From Streptomyces himalayensis subsp. himalayensis (GTDB taxonomy: Bacteria; Actinomycetota; Actinomycetes; Streptomycetales; Streptomycetaceae): DNA of 64,000 nt. How positions within the stretch are numbered: the first letter of the stretch is position 1; the number at the start of each line of letters is the position of its first letter. A model generated the notes under the pieces. It was not told the DNA's origin, ran no database searches, and was given only the letters and a program-made list of their open reading frames with translations. The position numbers and the translations under genes were made by a program. Below are positions 26,315 through 34,845 of this stretch, one piece after another. The DNA lies in NCBI RefSeq assembly GCF_013778455.1, contig NZ_JACEHE010000029.1:1-64000 (forward strand), in the 5' to 3' direction.

Positions 26315-27403
26315 TCAGCGCAGGCGCCCCCGCTTTGCCTCCATCGCCTCGCGGCCCTCCGCGCCCCTCCGTTTCCAGTCGCGGCGCATCTCGGCGCGCA
26401 GCCGCGCATCCGTCCTGGCGGCGATGCGCTGGTTCTCACGCAGCAGCTTGCGGTAGCTGTCGAGGCGGCGTTCGGACAGCGTGCCGTCTTCGAGGGCCGC
26501 GAGTACCGCGCAGCCGGGTTCGGCCGTGTGCGCGCAGTCGTGGAAGCGGCAGTTCCCGGCGAGTTCCTCGATCTCCGAGAACACCTGCCCGACCCCGGCC
26601 TCGGCGTCCCACAGACCCACGCCGCGCAGCCCGGGCGTATCGATGAGGACACCGCCGCCCGGCAGCACCAGCAGATTGCGGGTGGTGGTGGTGTGCCGGC
26701 CCTTGCCGTCGGCGTCGCGGATGGCCTGCACCTCCATCACGTCGTCGCCGAGCAGCGCGTTGGCGAGCGTGGACTTGCCCGCACCGGACTGCCCGAGCAG
26801 CACACTCGTGCCGCCCGCGACCACGGCGGCCAGCACGTCGATGCCGTCGCCGGTCGTGGAGCTGACCGGCAGCACCTGCACACCCGGCGCGGTGGTCTCC
26901 ACGTCCTGGGCGAGATGGGAGAGCGTCACCGGGTCCGGCACGAGGTCGGCCTTGGTGAGGACGACGAGGGGCTGGGCGCCGGACTCCCAGGCCAGGGCCA
27001 GGAACCGTTCGACGCGTCCGAGGTCGAGCTCGGCCGCGAGCGACACGGCGATGATCGCGTGGTCGACGTTGGCCGCGAGGATCTGTCCCTCGGAGCGCTC
27101 GGACGAGGTGGACCGCACGAAGGCGGTACGGCGCGGCAGATACGCCTGTACGAAGCGGGGGTCGCCGGCCGCGTCCACGGCCGCCCAGTCGCCCGTACAG
27201 ATGACCCGCATGGGGTCGCGCGGCGTCACCAACGCCGTGTCGGCCCGGACGACCCCCTCGGCCGTGGCCACGTCGCACTGCCCTCGGTCCACGCGCACGA
27301 CACGGCCGGGCAGCAGGCCCTGCTCGCCGTATGGGGCGAATTCGGCCGCCCAGTCGGCATCCCAGCCGTAGCGGACGAGAGTTGAGAAAACGGTCTTCTT
27401 CAA
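26315..27403 (-). CDS. rsgA: Ribosome small subunit-dependent GTPase A
   Basis: A 362-residue circularly permuted GTPase that helps 30S subunit maturation. An OB-like N-terminal domain precedes the permuted G motifs: TKADL (G4, about residue 180), GQSGAGKST (P-loop), and DTPGLRG (G3). A C-terminal zinc site (NCRFHDCAHTAEPGCAV) follows. I chose the TTG at 27403 (Leu-Lys-Lys-Thr), where family homology begins and where AAGGG lies upstream; that site is inside a perfect palindrome. A 23-codon upstream ORF ends 59 bases before the start. Gene length is normal for the family. Confidence 0.88.
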   Translation of the reverse strand: MKKTVFSTLVRYGWDADWAAEFAPYGEQGLLPGRVVRVDRGQCDVATAEGVVRADTALVTPRDPMRVICTGDWAAVDAAGDPRFVQAYLPRRTAFVRSTSSERSEGQILAANVDHAIIAVSLAAELDLGRVERFLALAWESGAQPLVVLTKADLVPDPVTLSHLAQDVETTAPGVQVLPVSSTTGDGIDVLAAVVAGGTSVLLGQSGAGKSTLANALLGDDVMEVQAIRDADGKGRHTTTTRNLLVLPGGGVLIDTPGLRGVGLWDAEAGVGQVFSEIEELAGNCRFHDCAHTAEPGCAVLAALEDGTLSERRLDSYRKLLRENQRIAARTDARLRAEMRRDWKRRGAEGREAMEAKRGRLR

Positions 27404-27409
27404 GGGGAA

Positions 27410-27421
27410 CCCTTCGAAGGG
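27410..27421 (-). promoter_or_regulatory. Palindrome masking the rsgA ribosome site
   Basis: CCCTTCGAAGGG is a perfect 12-base palindrome seven bases before the TTG start, and its right half on the coding strand is the AAGGG ribosome site. As a palindrome with almost no loop it could act as a protein site or, with flanking bases, hide the ribosome site. Confidence 0.45.
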
Positions 27422-27462
27422 TGGCCCCGGCACACGCGCACAGGCGTGGGAGAGGAAAGAGG

Positions 27463-27534
27463 TCAGCCGGAGACCACGGAGGTGGAATGGATGAACTTCC
27501 GGATGCGGGCAGCGCCCATCGCAACGACAGCCAT
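27463..27534 (-). CDS. Small upstream ORF, 23 residues, before rsgA
   Basis: ATG at 27534 with a strong GGAGG eight bases upstream opens a 23-codon frame (MAVVAMGAARIRKFIHSTS, then VVSG and stop). It ends 59 bases before the rsgA start. It does not resemble the cysteine-type leader peptides of Streptomyces that I know. It may be a leader peptide influencing rsgA, or an independent small protein. Only the ribosome site and position support it. Confidence 0.45.
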   Translation of the reverse strand: MAVVAMGAARIRKFIHSTSVVSG

Positions 27535-27616
27535 CAGTCACACCTCCCGTTCTTCACTCGAGCCGACGACAGCGGCCAACGGCCAACGGCCACGATTGCT
27601 CGGCCTACCCTAGAGA

Positions 27617-27647
27617 GATGGCGTGCTCGAGCGCCATCGGTTTTTTT
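27617..27647 (+). terminator. Hairpin with T-tract on the plus strand, no gene upstream
   Basis: GATGGCG and CGCCATC enclose an eight-base loop and are followed by GG and seven Ts, a classical intrinsic terminator for plus-strand transcription. No plus-strand gene lies upstream; the minus-strand rsgA leader does. It may end a short antisense RNA. Confidence 0.5.
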
Positions 27648-27842
27648 CGGCCCTCCGACGCCTCGTACCGCCGAACTGCGCACCCGGACAGGCGACGCGC
27701 GGAACCACCGCACACATTCCTGCTGTCTCACTCCGCACGCACGTCGCATTCAATCTGCCACGGCTGGGCCAGAGCCTGCCTCGCCGCCGAGTGGTTCTGC
27801 CATTTCACTGACGTCCCTCTCTCGCTCGACCCGCTCAGCGGC

Positions 27843-28562
27843 TCACAGCGTTCGGCGCACGCCCGCCTGGCGTTCGAGATTGCGCAGCTGCACGGCCAGA
27901 TCCCCTTCCACCGCCTCGTGCGCCGGGCCCCGACGTCCGACGGGCAGGACCTCCTCGCCCCGCATGTCCTCCAGCATGAGCGCGAACGCGGCATACATGG
28001 CCACGCCCCCGAGGAGCAGACCGAGAGCCCCGGACACATAGCCGACCCATGTGGCACCGGTGAGGTTGAACAGCGACGCCACTGCGAAACGTGGCACGGC
28101 CACGCACAGCACGAACCACATCGCGCGCTTGCGGTGCGCGACGGTCGCCATCAGCAGGGCAAAAACGGCGAACACCAGGTTGAGCACCCCGAGCACCTCG
28201 GTGCCGGACGGCGGTTCGAGGGCCAGCACCAGCGAACTCGCCAACCAGGTCCCGGAGAAACACGCCATGAGAGACGCCGCGAGCACGTCCCTCGCCCCGA
28301 AAGCCAGGATGCTCACGATCAGTTGGAGGACGAAAGCCGGCAGGATCGTCAGGGCGACCGCCCTGTGGGCGTCGTCACCGAAGACGCCCAGTTGCATGCC
28401 GCCGACGATGACGGATGCGATCGCCACCGCGAAGAATCCGACCGGCATCGGGGATGCGATGGGATGGAGGTTGATACGGGTCATCGGACGCAGGTCCGGT
28501 TCGAAATGCCGACCTGGCGGCTTGGCCCGCTCCGGGGATGAATCGGTAGTAGTGCTGCTCAT
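27843..28562 (-). CDS. GPR1/FUN34/YaaH-like (acetate transporter-like) membrane protein
   Basis: A 239-residue protein with six hydrophobic segments and a hydrophilic C-terminal tail. The segment ASPMPVGFFAVAIASVIVGGMQLGVF corresponds to the NPxPLGL-type first helix of the acetate uptake (SatP/AceTr) family, and FSGTWLASS matches the conserved third-helix region. The key NPAP motif is changed to SPMP, so the family call is tentative and the substrate unknown. ATG 28562 is preceded by GGAGAGAGG. It is isolated, with an empty stretch of about 800 bases upstream. Confidence 0.65.
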   Translation of the reverse strand: MSSTTTDSSPERAKPPGRHFEPDLRPMTRINLHPIASPMPVGFFAVAIASVIVGGMQLGVFGDDAHRAVALTILPAFVLQLIVSILAFGARDVLAASLMACFSGTWLASSLVLALEPPSGTEVLGVLNLVFAVFALLMATVAHRKRAMWFVLCVAVPRFAVASLFNLTGATWVGYVSGALGLLLGGVAMYAAFALMLEDMRGEEVLPVGRRGPAHEAVEGDLAVQLRNLERQAGVRRTL

Positions 28563-29364
28563 GGTTACCTCTCTCCTGTGTGCCGTGCTTTCAGGGTGCG
28601 GGATATGTTCAACGCGACCGTGGGTATACGGCGCTCGGCAAACCGTTTCGCTGCCCGGCCGCCGATGCCCGGGATTCACTGACCCTTGGGGTGCGTCCGG
28701 CCTGCTCCTTCAGCGTTGCCAGTGCCTGCCTTAGCGGGGGGACGCCGTCCCCAGCGCAGTTGCGGGCCCGACGGCACCTTGCGTCTGCGCCATGCCCGCG
28801 ATCGGCATGCTGGTCATGTGGCTCACCTTCGGTGGAATCGTCGGGCCCGAGACGCGCCCCTGCTTCCCTCGGTACGAATGCACCGTAAGCGCGTGCGGCA
28901 GTACCCGTTTTGTCAGCAGCGCACAATGCGTTGACCGTGGGAGCACTCCACCTCAACCACACGACTGCACCACATCACCTGAAAGTCGCCGCCCGACCCG
29001 GAGCCTGGGTCGACATCCTCGAGCCACATCAACGACGCTGGTCCGGCGGGCCGGTCGCTTCTTGCCTCACGGCGCCCTGTGCGGTTCCGGTACTGCACAG
29101 CAACGGACGTGCCCTTCTGCTCCCGGCATTTCTGCCTGTGTTTCTGCCTGGAGACCGAAGCGGTCCGCTGCTTGGCTGTTCAGTGCGGGCGGGAACCCGG
29201 GCCTCACTGAAGCGGTCCGGTTGCGGTCCAGCGAGGTCGCTGCCCGTACGACGAGCCGTCCGGCCCTGCCGGACACCGGCCGCCGCCTTCCGGGGAGGTG
29301 CAGCCGTCCGTCCCGTTCCCGTCCGTTGCAGCCCCGGAGTCACTTCCCCTGAGGGGAGAGCAAC
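28563..29364. other. Long intergenic region with the leader of AraC module 1
   Basis: I see no convincing gene in these 800 bases; open frames lack family resemblance and good ribosome sites. The right-hand part (29129-29178) holds a block conserved in front of the paralogous AraC gene at 39.5 kb. The left part contains the minus-strand promoter of the transporter-like gene. Confidence 0.55.
29129..29178 (+). promoter_or_regulatory. Conserved upstream block of AraC module 1
   Basis: TTTCTGCCTG is directly repeated at 12-base spacing (29129 and 29141), then GA, 14 unlike bases and GCTGCTTGGCTG. The same arrangement with identical spacing occurs at 39271-39320. The block is 187 bases before the AraC start. 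Repeated 10-base motifs conserved between diverged leaders suggest an operator, perhaps for the AraC protein itself. Confidence 0.55.
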
Positions 29365-30435
29365 TTGAGCTTGGTGTTGACGACCGCCTCCGTGCCGGAC
29401 CGGGACAAGGTCTCGTACTGGAACGATGCGGTGAGCAGGACGCTGGTGCCGATGACGGTCGCCCCGCGGGGCGACGGCCCGTTCGACGGCCGGATCGCCA
29501 CCGACCGCTTCGGGTATCTCCAGGTCTCCACCATGGAGGCCGACGCGGAGCGGGTCAGCCGCACCCCGGCGCTGATCGCCCGATCGTGCGAGGCGCTGGT
29601 GGCGGTCGGTGTCCAGATATCTGGCACGGCCACCTTCATCCAGGACGGCCGGCGGTCCGAGGTGGGCGAGGGAGACCTGGTGGTGTACGACACGACCCGG
29701 CCGTACTCCTTCGACTATCCGCAGCGGTTCGCCACGCACGTCTTCCAACTGCCCCGCCGCACGCTGGGTGTGCCGGACAGCGACATCCGGCAGGTCACGG
29801 GCAACGCCATCGGCACCGGGGACGGCTTCGGCGCGATGCTGCTCCCGTTCCTGGCGACCCTGGCCTCCTCGGCCGACGGCTACCCGCCGGCCGTCGCGAA
29901 CCGGCTGGCCGGCAATGTCGTCGACCTGTTCGCCACCCTGATCGCCGAGCGAGCCCACCCGGGCGGTACGGACCCGGACACCGCCCGCAGCCACCTGCTG
30001 CTGCGCGTCCGCGACCACATCAACCGGAACCTGGGCGACCCGGACCTGTCGCCGGAGACTATCGCCCAGACGCACCGGATCTCCGTCCGGTACCTGCACC
30101 GGCTGTTCGAAGGCGAGGGGACCACCGTCAGCCGGCTCATCCAGCAACGGCGCCTGGAGGAGTGCAGCCGTGAACTGGCCCGCCGCGGCAGGACAGCCCC
30201 CACCGTGTCCGCCGTGGCCCAGCGGTGGGGCTTCGTCAACCCCGCCCACTTCAGCCGGGCCTTCCGCGCCGCCTACGGCGTCTCCCCCCGTGAATGGCGC
30301 ACCCTGCGCACCGCCCAGGAAGACGGCGGGCGGTCCCCGGCTGTCACCGCGGCGCCCGGGACCGTCCCAAAGGCCGCGGCCGATGTCCACGGTGCCGACC
30401 GGCCGGTGGCTGACCTCCCGTCGTCCAGCGGGTAA
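29365..30435 (+). CDS. AraC family regulator, module 1
   Basis: A 356-residue regulator. An N-terminal AraC_binding_2-type cupin domain (about 5-190: VSRTLVPMTVAPRGDGPFDGR, GEGDLVVYDTTRPYSFDYP) is followed by the two-helix-turn-helix DNA-binding domain (about 222-315: IAQTHRISVRYLHRLFEGEGTTVSRLI, then VAQRWGFVNPAHFSRAFRAAYGVSPREWR). The start is TTG with GGGGAGAG upstream, conserved in its paralog at 39516, which supports it. It is followed by an HSL-type hydrolase that it probably controls. The paralog is about 80 percent similar by eye. Confidence 0.9.
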   Translation: MSLVLTTASVPDRDKVSYWNDAVSRTLVPMTVAPRGDGPFDGRIATDRFGYLQVSTMEADAERVSRTPALIARSCEALVAVGVQISGTATFIQDGRRSEVGEGDLVVYDTTRPYSFDYPQRFATHVFQLPRRTLGVPDSDIRQVTGNAIGTGDGFGAMLLPFLATLASSADGYPPAVANRLAGNVVDLFATLIAERAHPGGTDPDTARSHLLLRVRDHINRNLGDPDLSPETIAQTHRISVRYLHRLFEGEGTTVSRLIQQRRLEECSRELARRGRTAPTVSAVAQRWGFVNPAHFSRAFRAAYGVSPREWRTLRTAQEDGGRSPAVTAAPGTVPKAAADVHGADRPVADLPSSSG

Positions 30436-30445
30436 GGTCCCCGCT
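30427..30445. other. Conserved hairpin between AraC and hydrolase, module 1
   Basis: AGCGGG-N7-CCCGCT. The AraC stop codon TAA lies in the loop. The same hairpin with nearly the same loop occurs at 40620-40638 in module 2, so it may be functional (attenuator or RNA processing). Confidence 0.5.
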
Positions 30446-30592
30446 CAGAGCCGTGCGGGCCGTCCTGTGCCTGCGGCGGCAGTGCCCCGGCCCGGCAGCC
30501 GCAGCATCGCGTTCCGCCGCTCGACCAGGCACCCGGTGCACCGAACAACCCTTTCGCTTCAGGCCCCCTCGGCCCTCTCAGCAGGAGACCGT

Positions 30593-31588
30593 GTGACCGA
30601 CTTCGTCCCTATTTCCGTTCGGCACCCGGTCCTGGACCGCCCCACCCGAGCATTCGTGACCCGGCACACTTGCCCACCGTCGGCGCACGACCCGGACGTG
30701 GAAGAGGCCCGGCTGGACTTTGCGCGTCTCCACGGGAAGGACGACCCCGAGCCTCTCGACGAGGAGGCCACCTCCACGGAGTGGTTCGCACTGCCGGGCG
30801 GACCGACCGGGCATGTGCGGGTGCAGGTGGTCAAGCCCACCGGCAGCGTCGGCGAGATTCCCGTAGTGCTGTTCCTGCACGGGTTCGGCTGGGTACTGGG
30901 AGACGCCACCACGTACGAGCGCCTGGTACGCGCGTTCGCCCTCGGCACGGACGCGGCCGTGGTCTTCGTCGACTACGAGCGCGCCCCCGAGGCGCGCTAC
31001 CCGGTCGCCGTCGAGCAGTGCTACGCGGTCGCGAAGTGGATCTCCGAACAAGGCGGCGAAATCGGCCTCGACGGAAGCCGGATGGCCGCCGTGGGCGACT
31101 CGGCGGGCGGCAACCTGGTGGCAGCGCTGACCCTGCTCGCCAAGGAGCGCGGAGGGGTGCAGCTGCTGCAGCAGGTGCTGCTCTGCCCGGTCACCGACGC
31201 CGACTTCGACACCCCCTCGTACCAGGAGTTCGCCAAGGGCTACTTCCTGGGCCGCGAGACCATGCGCTGGTTCTGGGACCAGTACCTCCCCGACGTACGG
31301 CAGCGCAGCGAGGCCACCGCATCACCGCTGCAGGCCTCCCTGGAGCAGCTCACCGGACTCCCCCCGGCACTGGTGGTCACCAGCGAGGCCGACGTGGTAC
31401 GCGACGAGGGTGAGGCCTACGCGGCGAAGCTCCGTGCGGCCGGCGTGGCGGTGGTCTCCATGCGCTACCACGGGACGATCCACGGCTTCATGGTGCTCGA
31501 TCCACTGCGCGACACCGACGCCGCCCACGCCGCCCTCGTCCAGGCCCTCGACACCGTGCACGTCGCCCTGCACCGGCACCGCAGCTGA
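30593..31588 (+). CDS. Alpha/beta hydrolase, HSL (family IV) type, module 1
   Basis: A 331-residue cytoplasmic esterase-like protein. The oxyanion region is HGFGW (about 96-100) in place of the usual HGGG. The nucleophile is Ser170 in GDSAGG, with Asp267 (SEADVVRDEG) and His297 (GTIHGF) completing the triad. GTG at 30593 follows AGGAG by five bases. It lies 157 bases after an AraC gene. From about 31010 to 31577 its DNA is almost identical to the module 2 hydrolase, while the 5' part is more diverged. Acyl-ester or acetyl-compound hydrolysis is expected, but the natural substrate is unknown. Confidence 0.9.
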   Translation: MTDFVPISVRHPVLDRPTRAFVTRHTCPPSAHDPDVEEARLDFARLHGKDDPEPLDEEATSTEWFALPGGPTGHVRVQVVKPTGSVGEIPVVLFLHGFGWVLGDATTYERLVRAFALGTDAAVVFVDYERAPEARYPVAVEQCYAVAKWISEQGGEIGLDGSRMAAVGDSAGGNLVAALTLLAKERGGVQLLQQVLLCPVTDADFDTPSYQEFAKGYFLGRETMRWFWDQYLPDVRQRSEATASPLQASLEQLTGLPPALVVTSEADVVRDEGEAYAAKLRAAGVAVVSMRYHGTIHGFMVLDPLRDTDAAHAALVQALDTVHVALHRHRS

Positions 31589-32061
31589 CTCCTTCCGCTC
31601 CGGGACAGGTGCATGGAGGTGCGCCCAGGGCACATCCCCCGTGCGAGCAGGCAGGTGCCGCCGCCCGTACCGGGTCGGCTTGAGGTGCGGCTGATCCTTC
31701 TGCCGGTGACACCATCGCGCTGACATTCCGTCAGCGGCGGCATCCCAAGCCGTAGCCGGAGCGCACCCTGCCGACACCGGCGCATATCCGACCGCCCCGG
31801 CACCGCTTCAGCGCAGCGGCCGGTCCGCTCTGCGCAGGAAAGCACCGCTTGCCGGACGGCCGCCCGCGTCGGCGGACGATCGCGCAAAGCCGTCAGTGAC
31901 ACGAAGTCATGGACCAGGTCGGGAAACAGGCCGCGACGCAGCGCAGCTGATCGACACTGCTCCGTCGTCCCACGTCACGTCGGCCTCCGCGATGATCGCC
32001 AGGGCCGGCGACAGCCCCACGGGATGCCGAACCCAGGGCACATCGCGGCGGCAGACGTTCC
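31589..32061. other. Convergent intergenic region
   Basis: No gene is recognised in these 470 bases between the convergent hydrolase and the STAND regulator. Open frames here show no domain-like segments. I found no strong hairpin. Confidence 0.5.
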
Positions 32062-34320
32062 TCACTCGGAGGGGAGCGAGTCCAGAAGCTTCTGCACGGT
32101 CTTCAGCTCGGTGCCGTCGGCCGCGTCGCCGAAGGCGAGGGCCTGACGGAGGCAGGAGCGGGCTTCCTCGGCTTCCCCCAGTTCGATCAGGGCCTCTCCC
32201 AGAGCCAGTAGCGCTTCGGCCTCCCTGTGGGGAACGCCGATGCGGTTGAACTGGACCTGGGCATTGCGATAGTGGTCGGCGGCCTCGCGCCACCGCCCCA
32301 GGGCGGCGCAGTCTTGACCGAGAGCCTCGGTCGCAGTGGCGCGAAAATGGCCGGCGGCATGCCCGCTCACCGGGCAGTTGGGCGCATCGAGGAAGGCGAT
32401 GACGCGCTCGTGCCGGGCCAGGGCTTCCTCGCCACGGCCGAGGTCGCGCAGGATGCCTCCGGACATGCCCATAGCGTCGATCCAGCCCTCGTACTCAGCG
32501 ACGGCTTCGAACAGGTCGGCGGCGGCGCGGGCCTTGTCGAAGCCCTCCTGGACCTCGCCGAGCTGCCGGTGAGGCCATACCGCATAGACCAGTGCCCAGC
32601 CCTGCTGAGAGGCGTCCTGGGCGCGGCGGGCGCATTCCAGCGCCTCGTCGGCCCGTTCGATGCCTTCGCGGTACCTGTGCTCGCAGCGGCCCAGAACAAC
32701 GGAGTAGTAGTTCAGGTGGACGGCCTGCAGGTAGGGGTCGTCGAGTGCGGCAGCGGCTTCGCTCGACAGGCGGAAGACCTCAGGCCAGTGCCCCCAATAG
32801 AGCGATACGTGGTAATACCACTCCATGGCATCGGCGGTCTCCACAACCCGGGTGTGCTCACCCCGACGGGCGGCGCTGCGCAGCGCGGCGAGCCAGGCAA
32901 AGGCCTCGCTCTCCAGCCAGGCCCGGGCCTGTTCGACGGTCTCCAGCGGGACCAGGCCCTGCCAGGAGGACGGCGGCGCCCCGTACCCGGGCTTGTACCA
33001 GCGGCCGGCTACTGCGGCGGTGTCCAGCAGCCAGGTCCGCAGCCGGTCCTCGGCCACTTCCTGCTCTCCGGGTTCCTCCTCCCGGGACAGCCGGGCACGG
33101 GCGAACAGCCGTAGCAAGTCGTGCAGTTGGTAGCGGCCGGTGAAGGTGGCCTGGAGCAGCCCGGCCTCGACCAACTCCTCCATCACGTCCTCGGCCTCGA
33201 AGATCCCGGTCGCGGTCAGGGCTGCGCCGTAGGCGGCGGTCATGTCCGGCCCCGGAACCAGGCTCAGCAGCCGCAGCATCCGCGCGGCCTGGGCGGTCAG
33301 CTGCCGGTAGGACAGTTCGAATGCCGCTTCCACGCGCACATCGCCGGCAGCGAGCGCACCCAGGCGACGCTCCTCGTCGGCCAGACGACCGACCAGGTGG
33401 TCAACACTCCACCCCGACCGGACCGTAAGCCAGTTCCCCGCCACCCGCAAAGCCAACGGCAGACGCCCGCACAGCTCCGCCACCCGCGCCACAGCCTCAG
33501 CTTCCGCGTCCGCCCGCTCCGCGCCCAGGATCCGACGTAGCAACTCCACCGCCTCCGCCTGCGCCATCTCCGACAGCGCCAGGCGGTCGACATCCTCCAG
33601 GCCAGTCAACGGGCGCCGGCTGGTGACCAGCACCAGACTCCGCCCGCCCGCAGGCAGCAACGGACGCACCTGCCCCTCATCACGGGCGTTGTCCAACACC
33701 ACCAGACACCGGCGCTCACCCAACAGCGCCCGCAACAGCCCCGCACGACCCTGCGCATCCTCCTGCGACAACCGGCGGTCCGACACCCCCAGGGCCTTCA
33801 GCAACTTCAACAGCGCCTCGCCCGGGTCCACAGGGCCCTCCACCCCGTGCAGGTCCACCACAAAACACCCGTCAGGGAACTCCTCCGCCAGATCCGCCGC
33901 CGCCTTCAGCGCCAGCGTCGTCTTCCCACACCCCGGAGGACCCGAGACGACCGCCACCGACATTCCCACGCCGACGCGGGCCCGCTCCGCAGCCTCCCTC
34001 AGTCGGGCGAGTTCCAGACCGCGACCCGTGAAGTCCCCCACCGATCGCGGCGGCACAGCCGTCCCCGCCACGGCCACCGCACGCGTCGGACGCGCCGCCC
34101 GCGCTGCGGCCAGCAGCGCCTCCCGCTCCGCATCCGCCAGCCCCAGCCCCTCCGCCAGCGCCACCACCGTACGCCGCTGCGGAACCCGACTACGCCCCCG
34201 CTCCATATCGCCGATCGCCCGGACACTCACACCCGACGCCTCAGCCAACTCCTCCATCGTCAAACGGCCCCGCTGCCGCAGACCACGCAGAGCAACCCCG
34301 AACGATTTCTCCCCGCCCAC
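32062..34320 (-). CDS. XRE-HTH NB-ARC TPR regulator (STAND ATPase)
   Basis: A 752-residue signal-transduction ATPase. An N-terminal XRE helix-turn-helix (about 10-62, TMEELAEASGVSVRAIGDMERGR) precedes the NB-ARC domain: P-loop GPPGCGKT (127-134), Walker B CLVVLDNARD, sensor LVLVTSRRPL, and GRLPLALRVAGNWL. The C-terminal half is TPR-like, with repeated helical pairs. Such proteins are common in Streptomyces as regulators of secondary metabolism or of neighbouring genes. The start is GTG 34320 with GGGGAGGG upstream; the longer frame adds a non-conserved extension. Neighbours are convergent hydrolases, so the target is not evident. Confidence 0.85.
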   Translation of the reverse strand: MGGEKSFGVALRGLRQRGRLTMEELAEASGVSVRAIGDMERGRSRVPQRRTVVALAEGLGLADAEREALLAAARAARPTRAVAVAGTAVPPRSVGDFTGRGLELARLREAAERARVGVGMSVAVVSGPPGCGKTTLALKAAADLAEEFPDGCFVVDLHGVEGPVDPGEALLKLLKALGVSDRRLSQEDAQGRAGLLRALLGERRCLVVLDNARDEGQVRPLLPAGGRSLVLVTSRRPLTGLEDVDRLALSEMAQAEAVELLRRILGAERADAEAEAVARVAELCGRLPLALRVAGNWLTVRSGWSVDHLVGRLADEERRLGALAAGDVRVEAAFELSYRQLTAQAARMLRLLSLVPGPDMTAAYGAALTATGIFEAEDVMEELVEAGLLQATFTGRYQLHDLLRLFARARLSREEEPGEQEVAEDRLRTWLLDTAAVAGRWYKPGYGAPPSSWQGLVPLETVEQARAWLESEAFAWLAALRSAARRGEHTRVVETADAMEWYYHVSLYWGHWPEVFRLSSEAAAALDDPYLQAVHLNYYSVVLGRCEHRYREGIERADEALECARRAQDASQQGWALVYAVWPHRQLGEVQEGFDKARAAADLFEAVAEYEGWIDAMGMSGGILRDLGRGEEALARHERVIAFLDAPNCPVSGHAAGHFRATATEALGQDCAALGRWREAADHYRNAQVQFNRIGVPHREAEALLALGEALIELGEAEEARSCLRQALAFGDAADGTELKTVQKLLDSLPSE

Positions 34321-34499
34321 AGACCCTCCCCGTCCTCCCCCGACAGACGGAAGAGTACGGCGTGTTTTTGCAGGCCATAGCCTCAGGGCGGCAATAGCAG
34401 CCCCCGGAACGCCTCTCCGCTCCCGACACACCCACTGAAATGCCGACATTGCTCAACCGACCGCACCCCGCCCGCCGCCCCACGCGGTGACCACGGCCG

Positions 34500-34708
34500 C
34501 CGGCAGCGCCGACTGGATCCCGGTGGCCAGACCCCGGCGCCGGGGAGAGGGCGCCAGTTGGCGGGCACGCAGGCCGGTACGGGCACTCGCCCCCGACGAG
34601 TCCCGCCTCCACCGCGACCACGTTCAGCCCGGGCCTCGACCAAGGGGCCCGCGACGTACTTCCGCCCGGCCCCGGGCCGACCACGACCACGTCCGTCTGC
34701 TCTCTCAC
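34500..34708 (-). pseudogene. 5' fragment of an FAD-dependent disulfide oxidoreductase
   Basis: From GTG 34708 the minus strand reads VREQTDVVVVGPGPGG and later VVAVEAGLVGGECPYRPACP. This is a degraded copy of the start of the intact oxidoreductase at 61705-63072 (QADVVVVGLGPGG, VVGVEAELVGGECPYWGCVP). The CxxxxC spacing survives but the reading decays soon after and the other 370 residues are missing. Homology extends into the upstream region: 34798-34829 resembles 63151-63182 at about 25 of 32 positions. Confidence 0.75.
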
Positions 34709-34845
34709 GCCCGTCGCCCTCCTCCGCTGTCGGCTCGCCTGTCCGATACAGGAGCGGCCGCGCGTCGGCCGTAGGGCGGTGCCCCGTGCGCCAACGCGTC
34801 CGTCAGCGCACGAGGCCTTACCCGGGAACACACCGTCGTACGAGG

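Noticed and set aside
28563..29364. Plus-strand frames at 28792-29368 as genes
   Set aside because: They read cysteine- and arginine-rich, with no ribosome site or family resemblance, and cover the conserved leader of the AraC gene.
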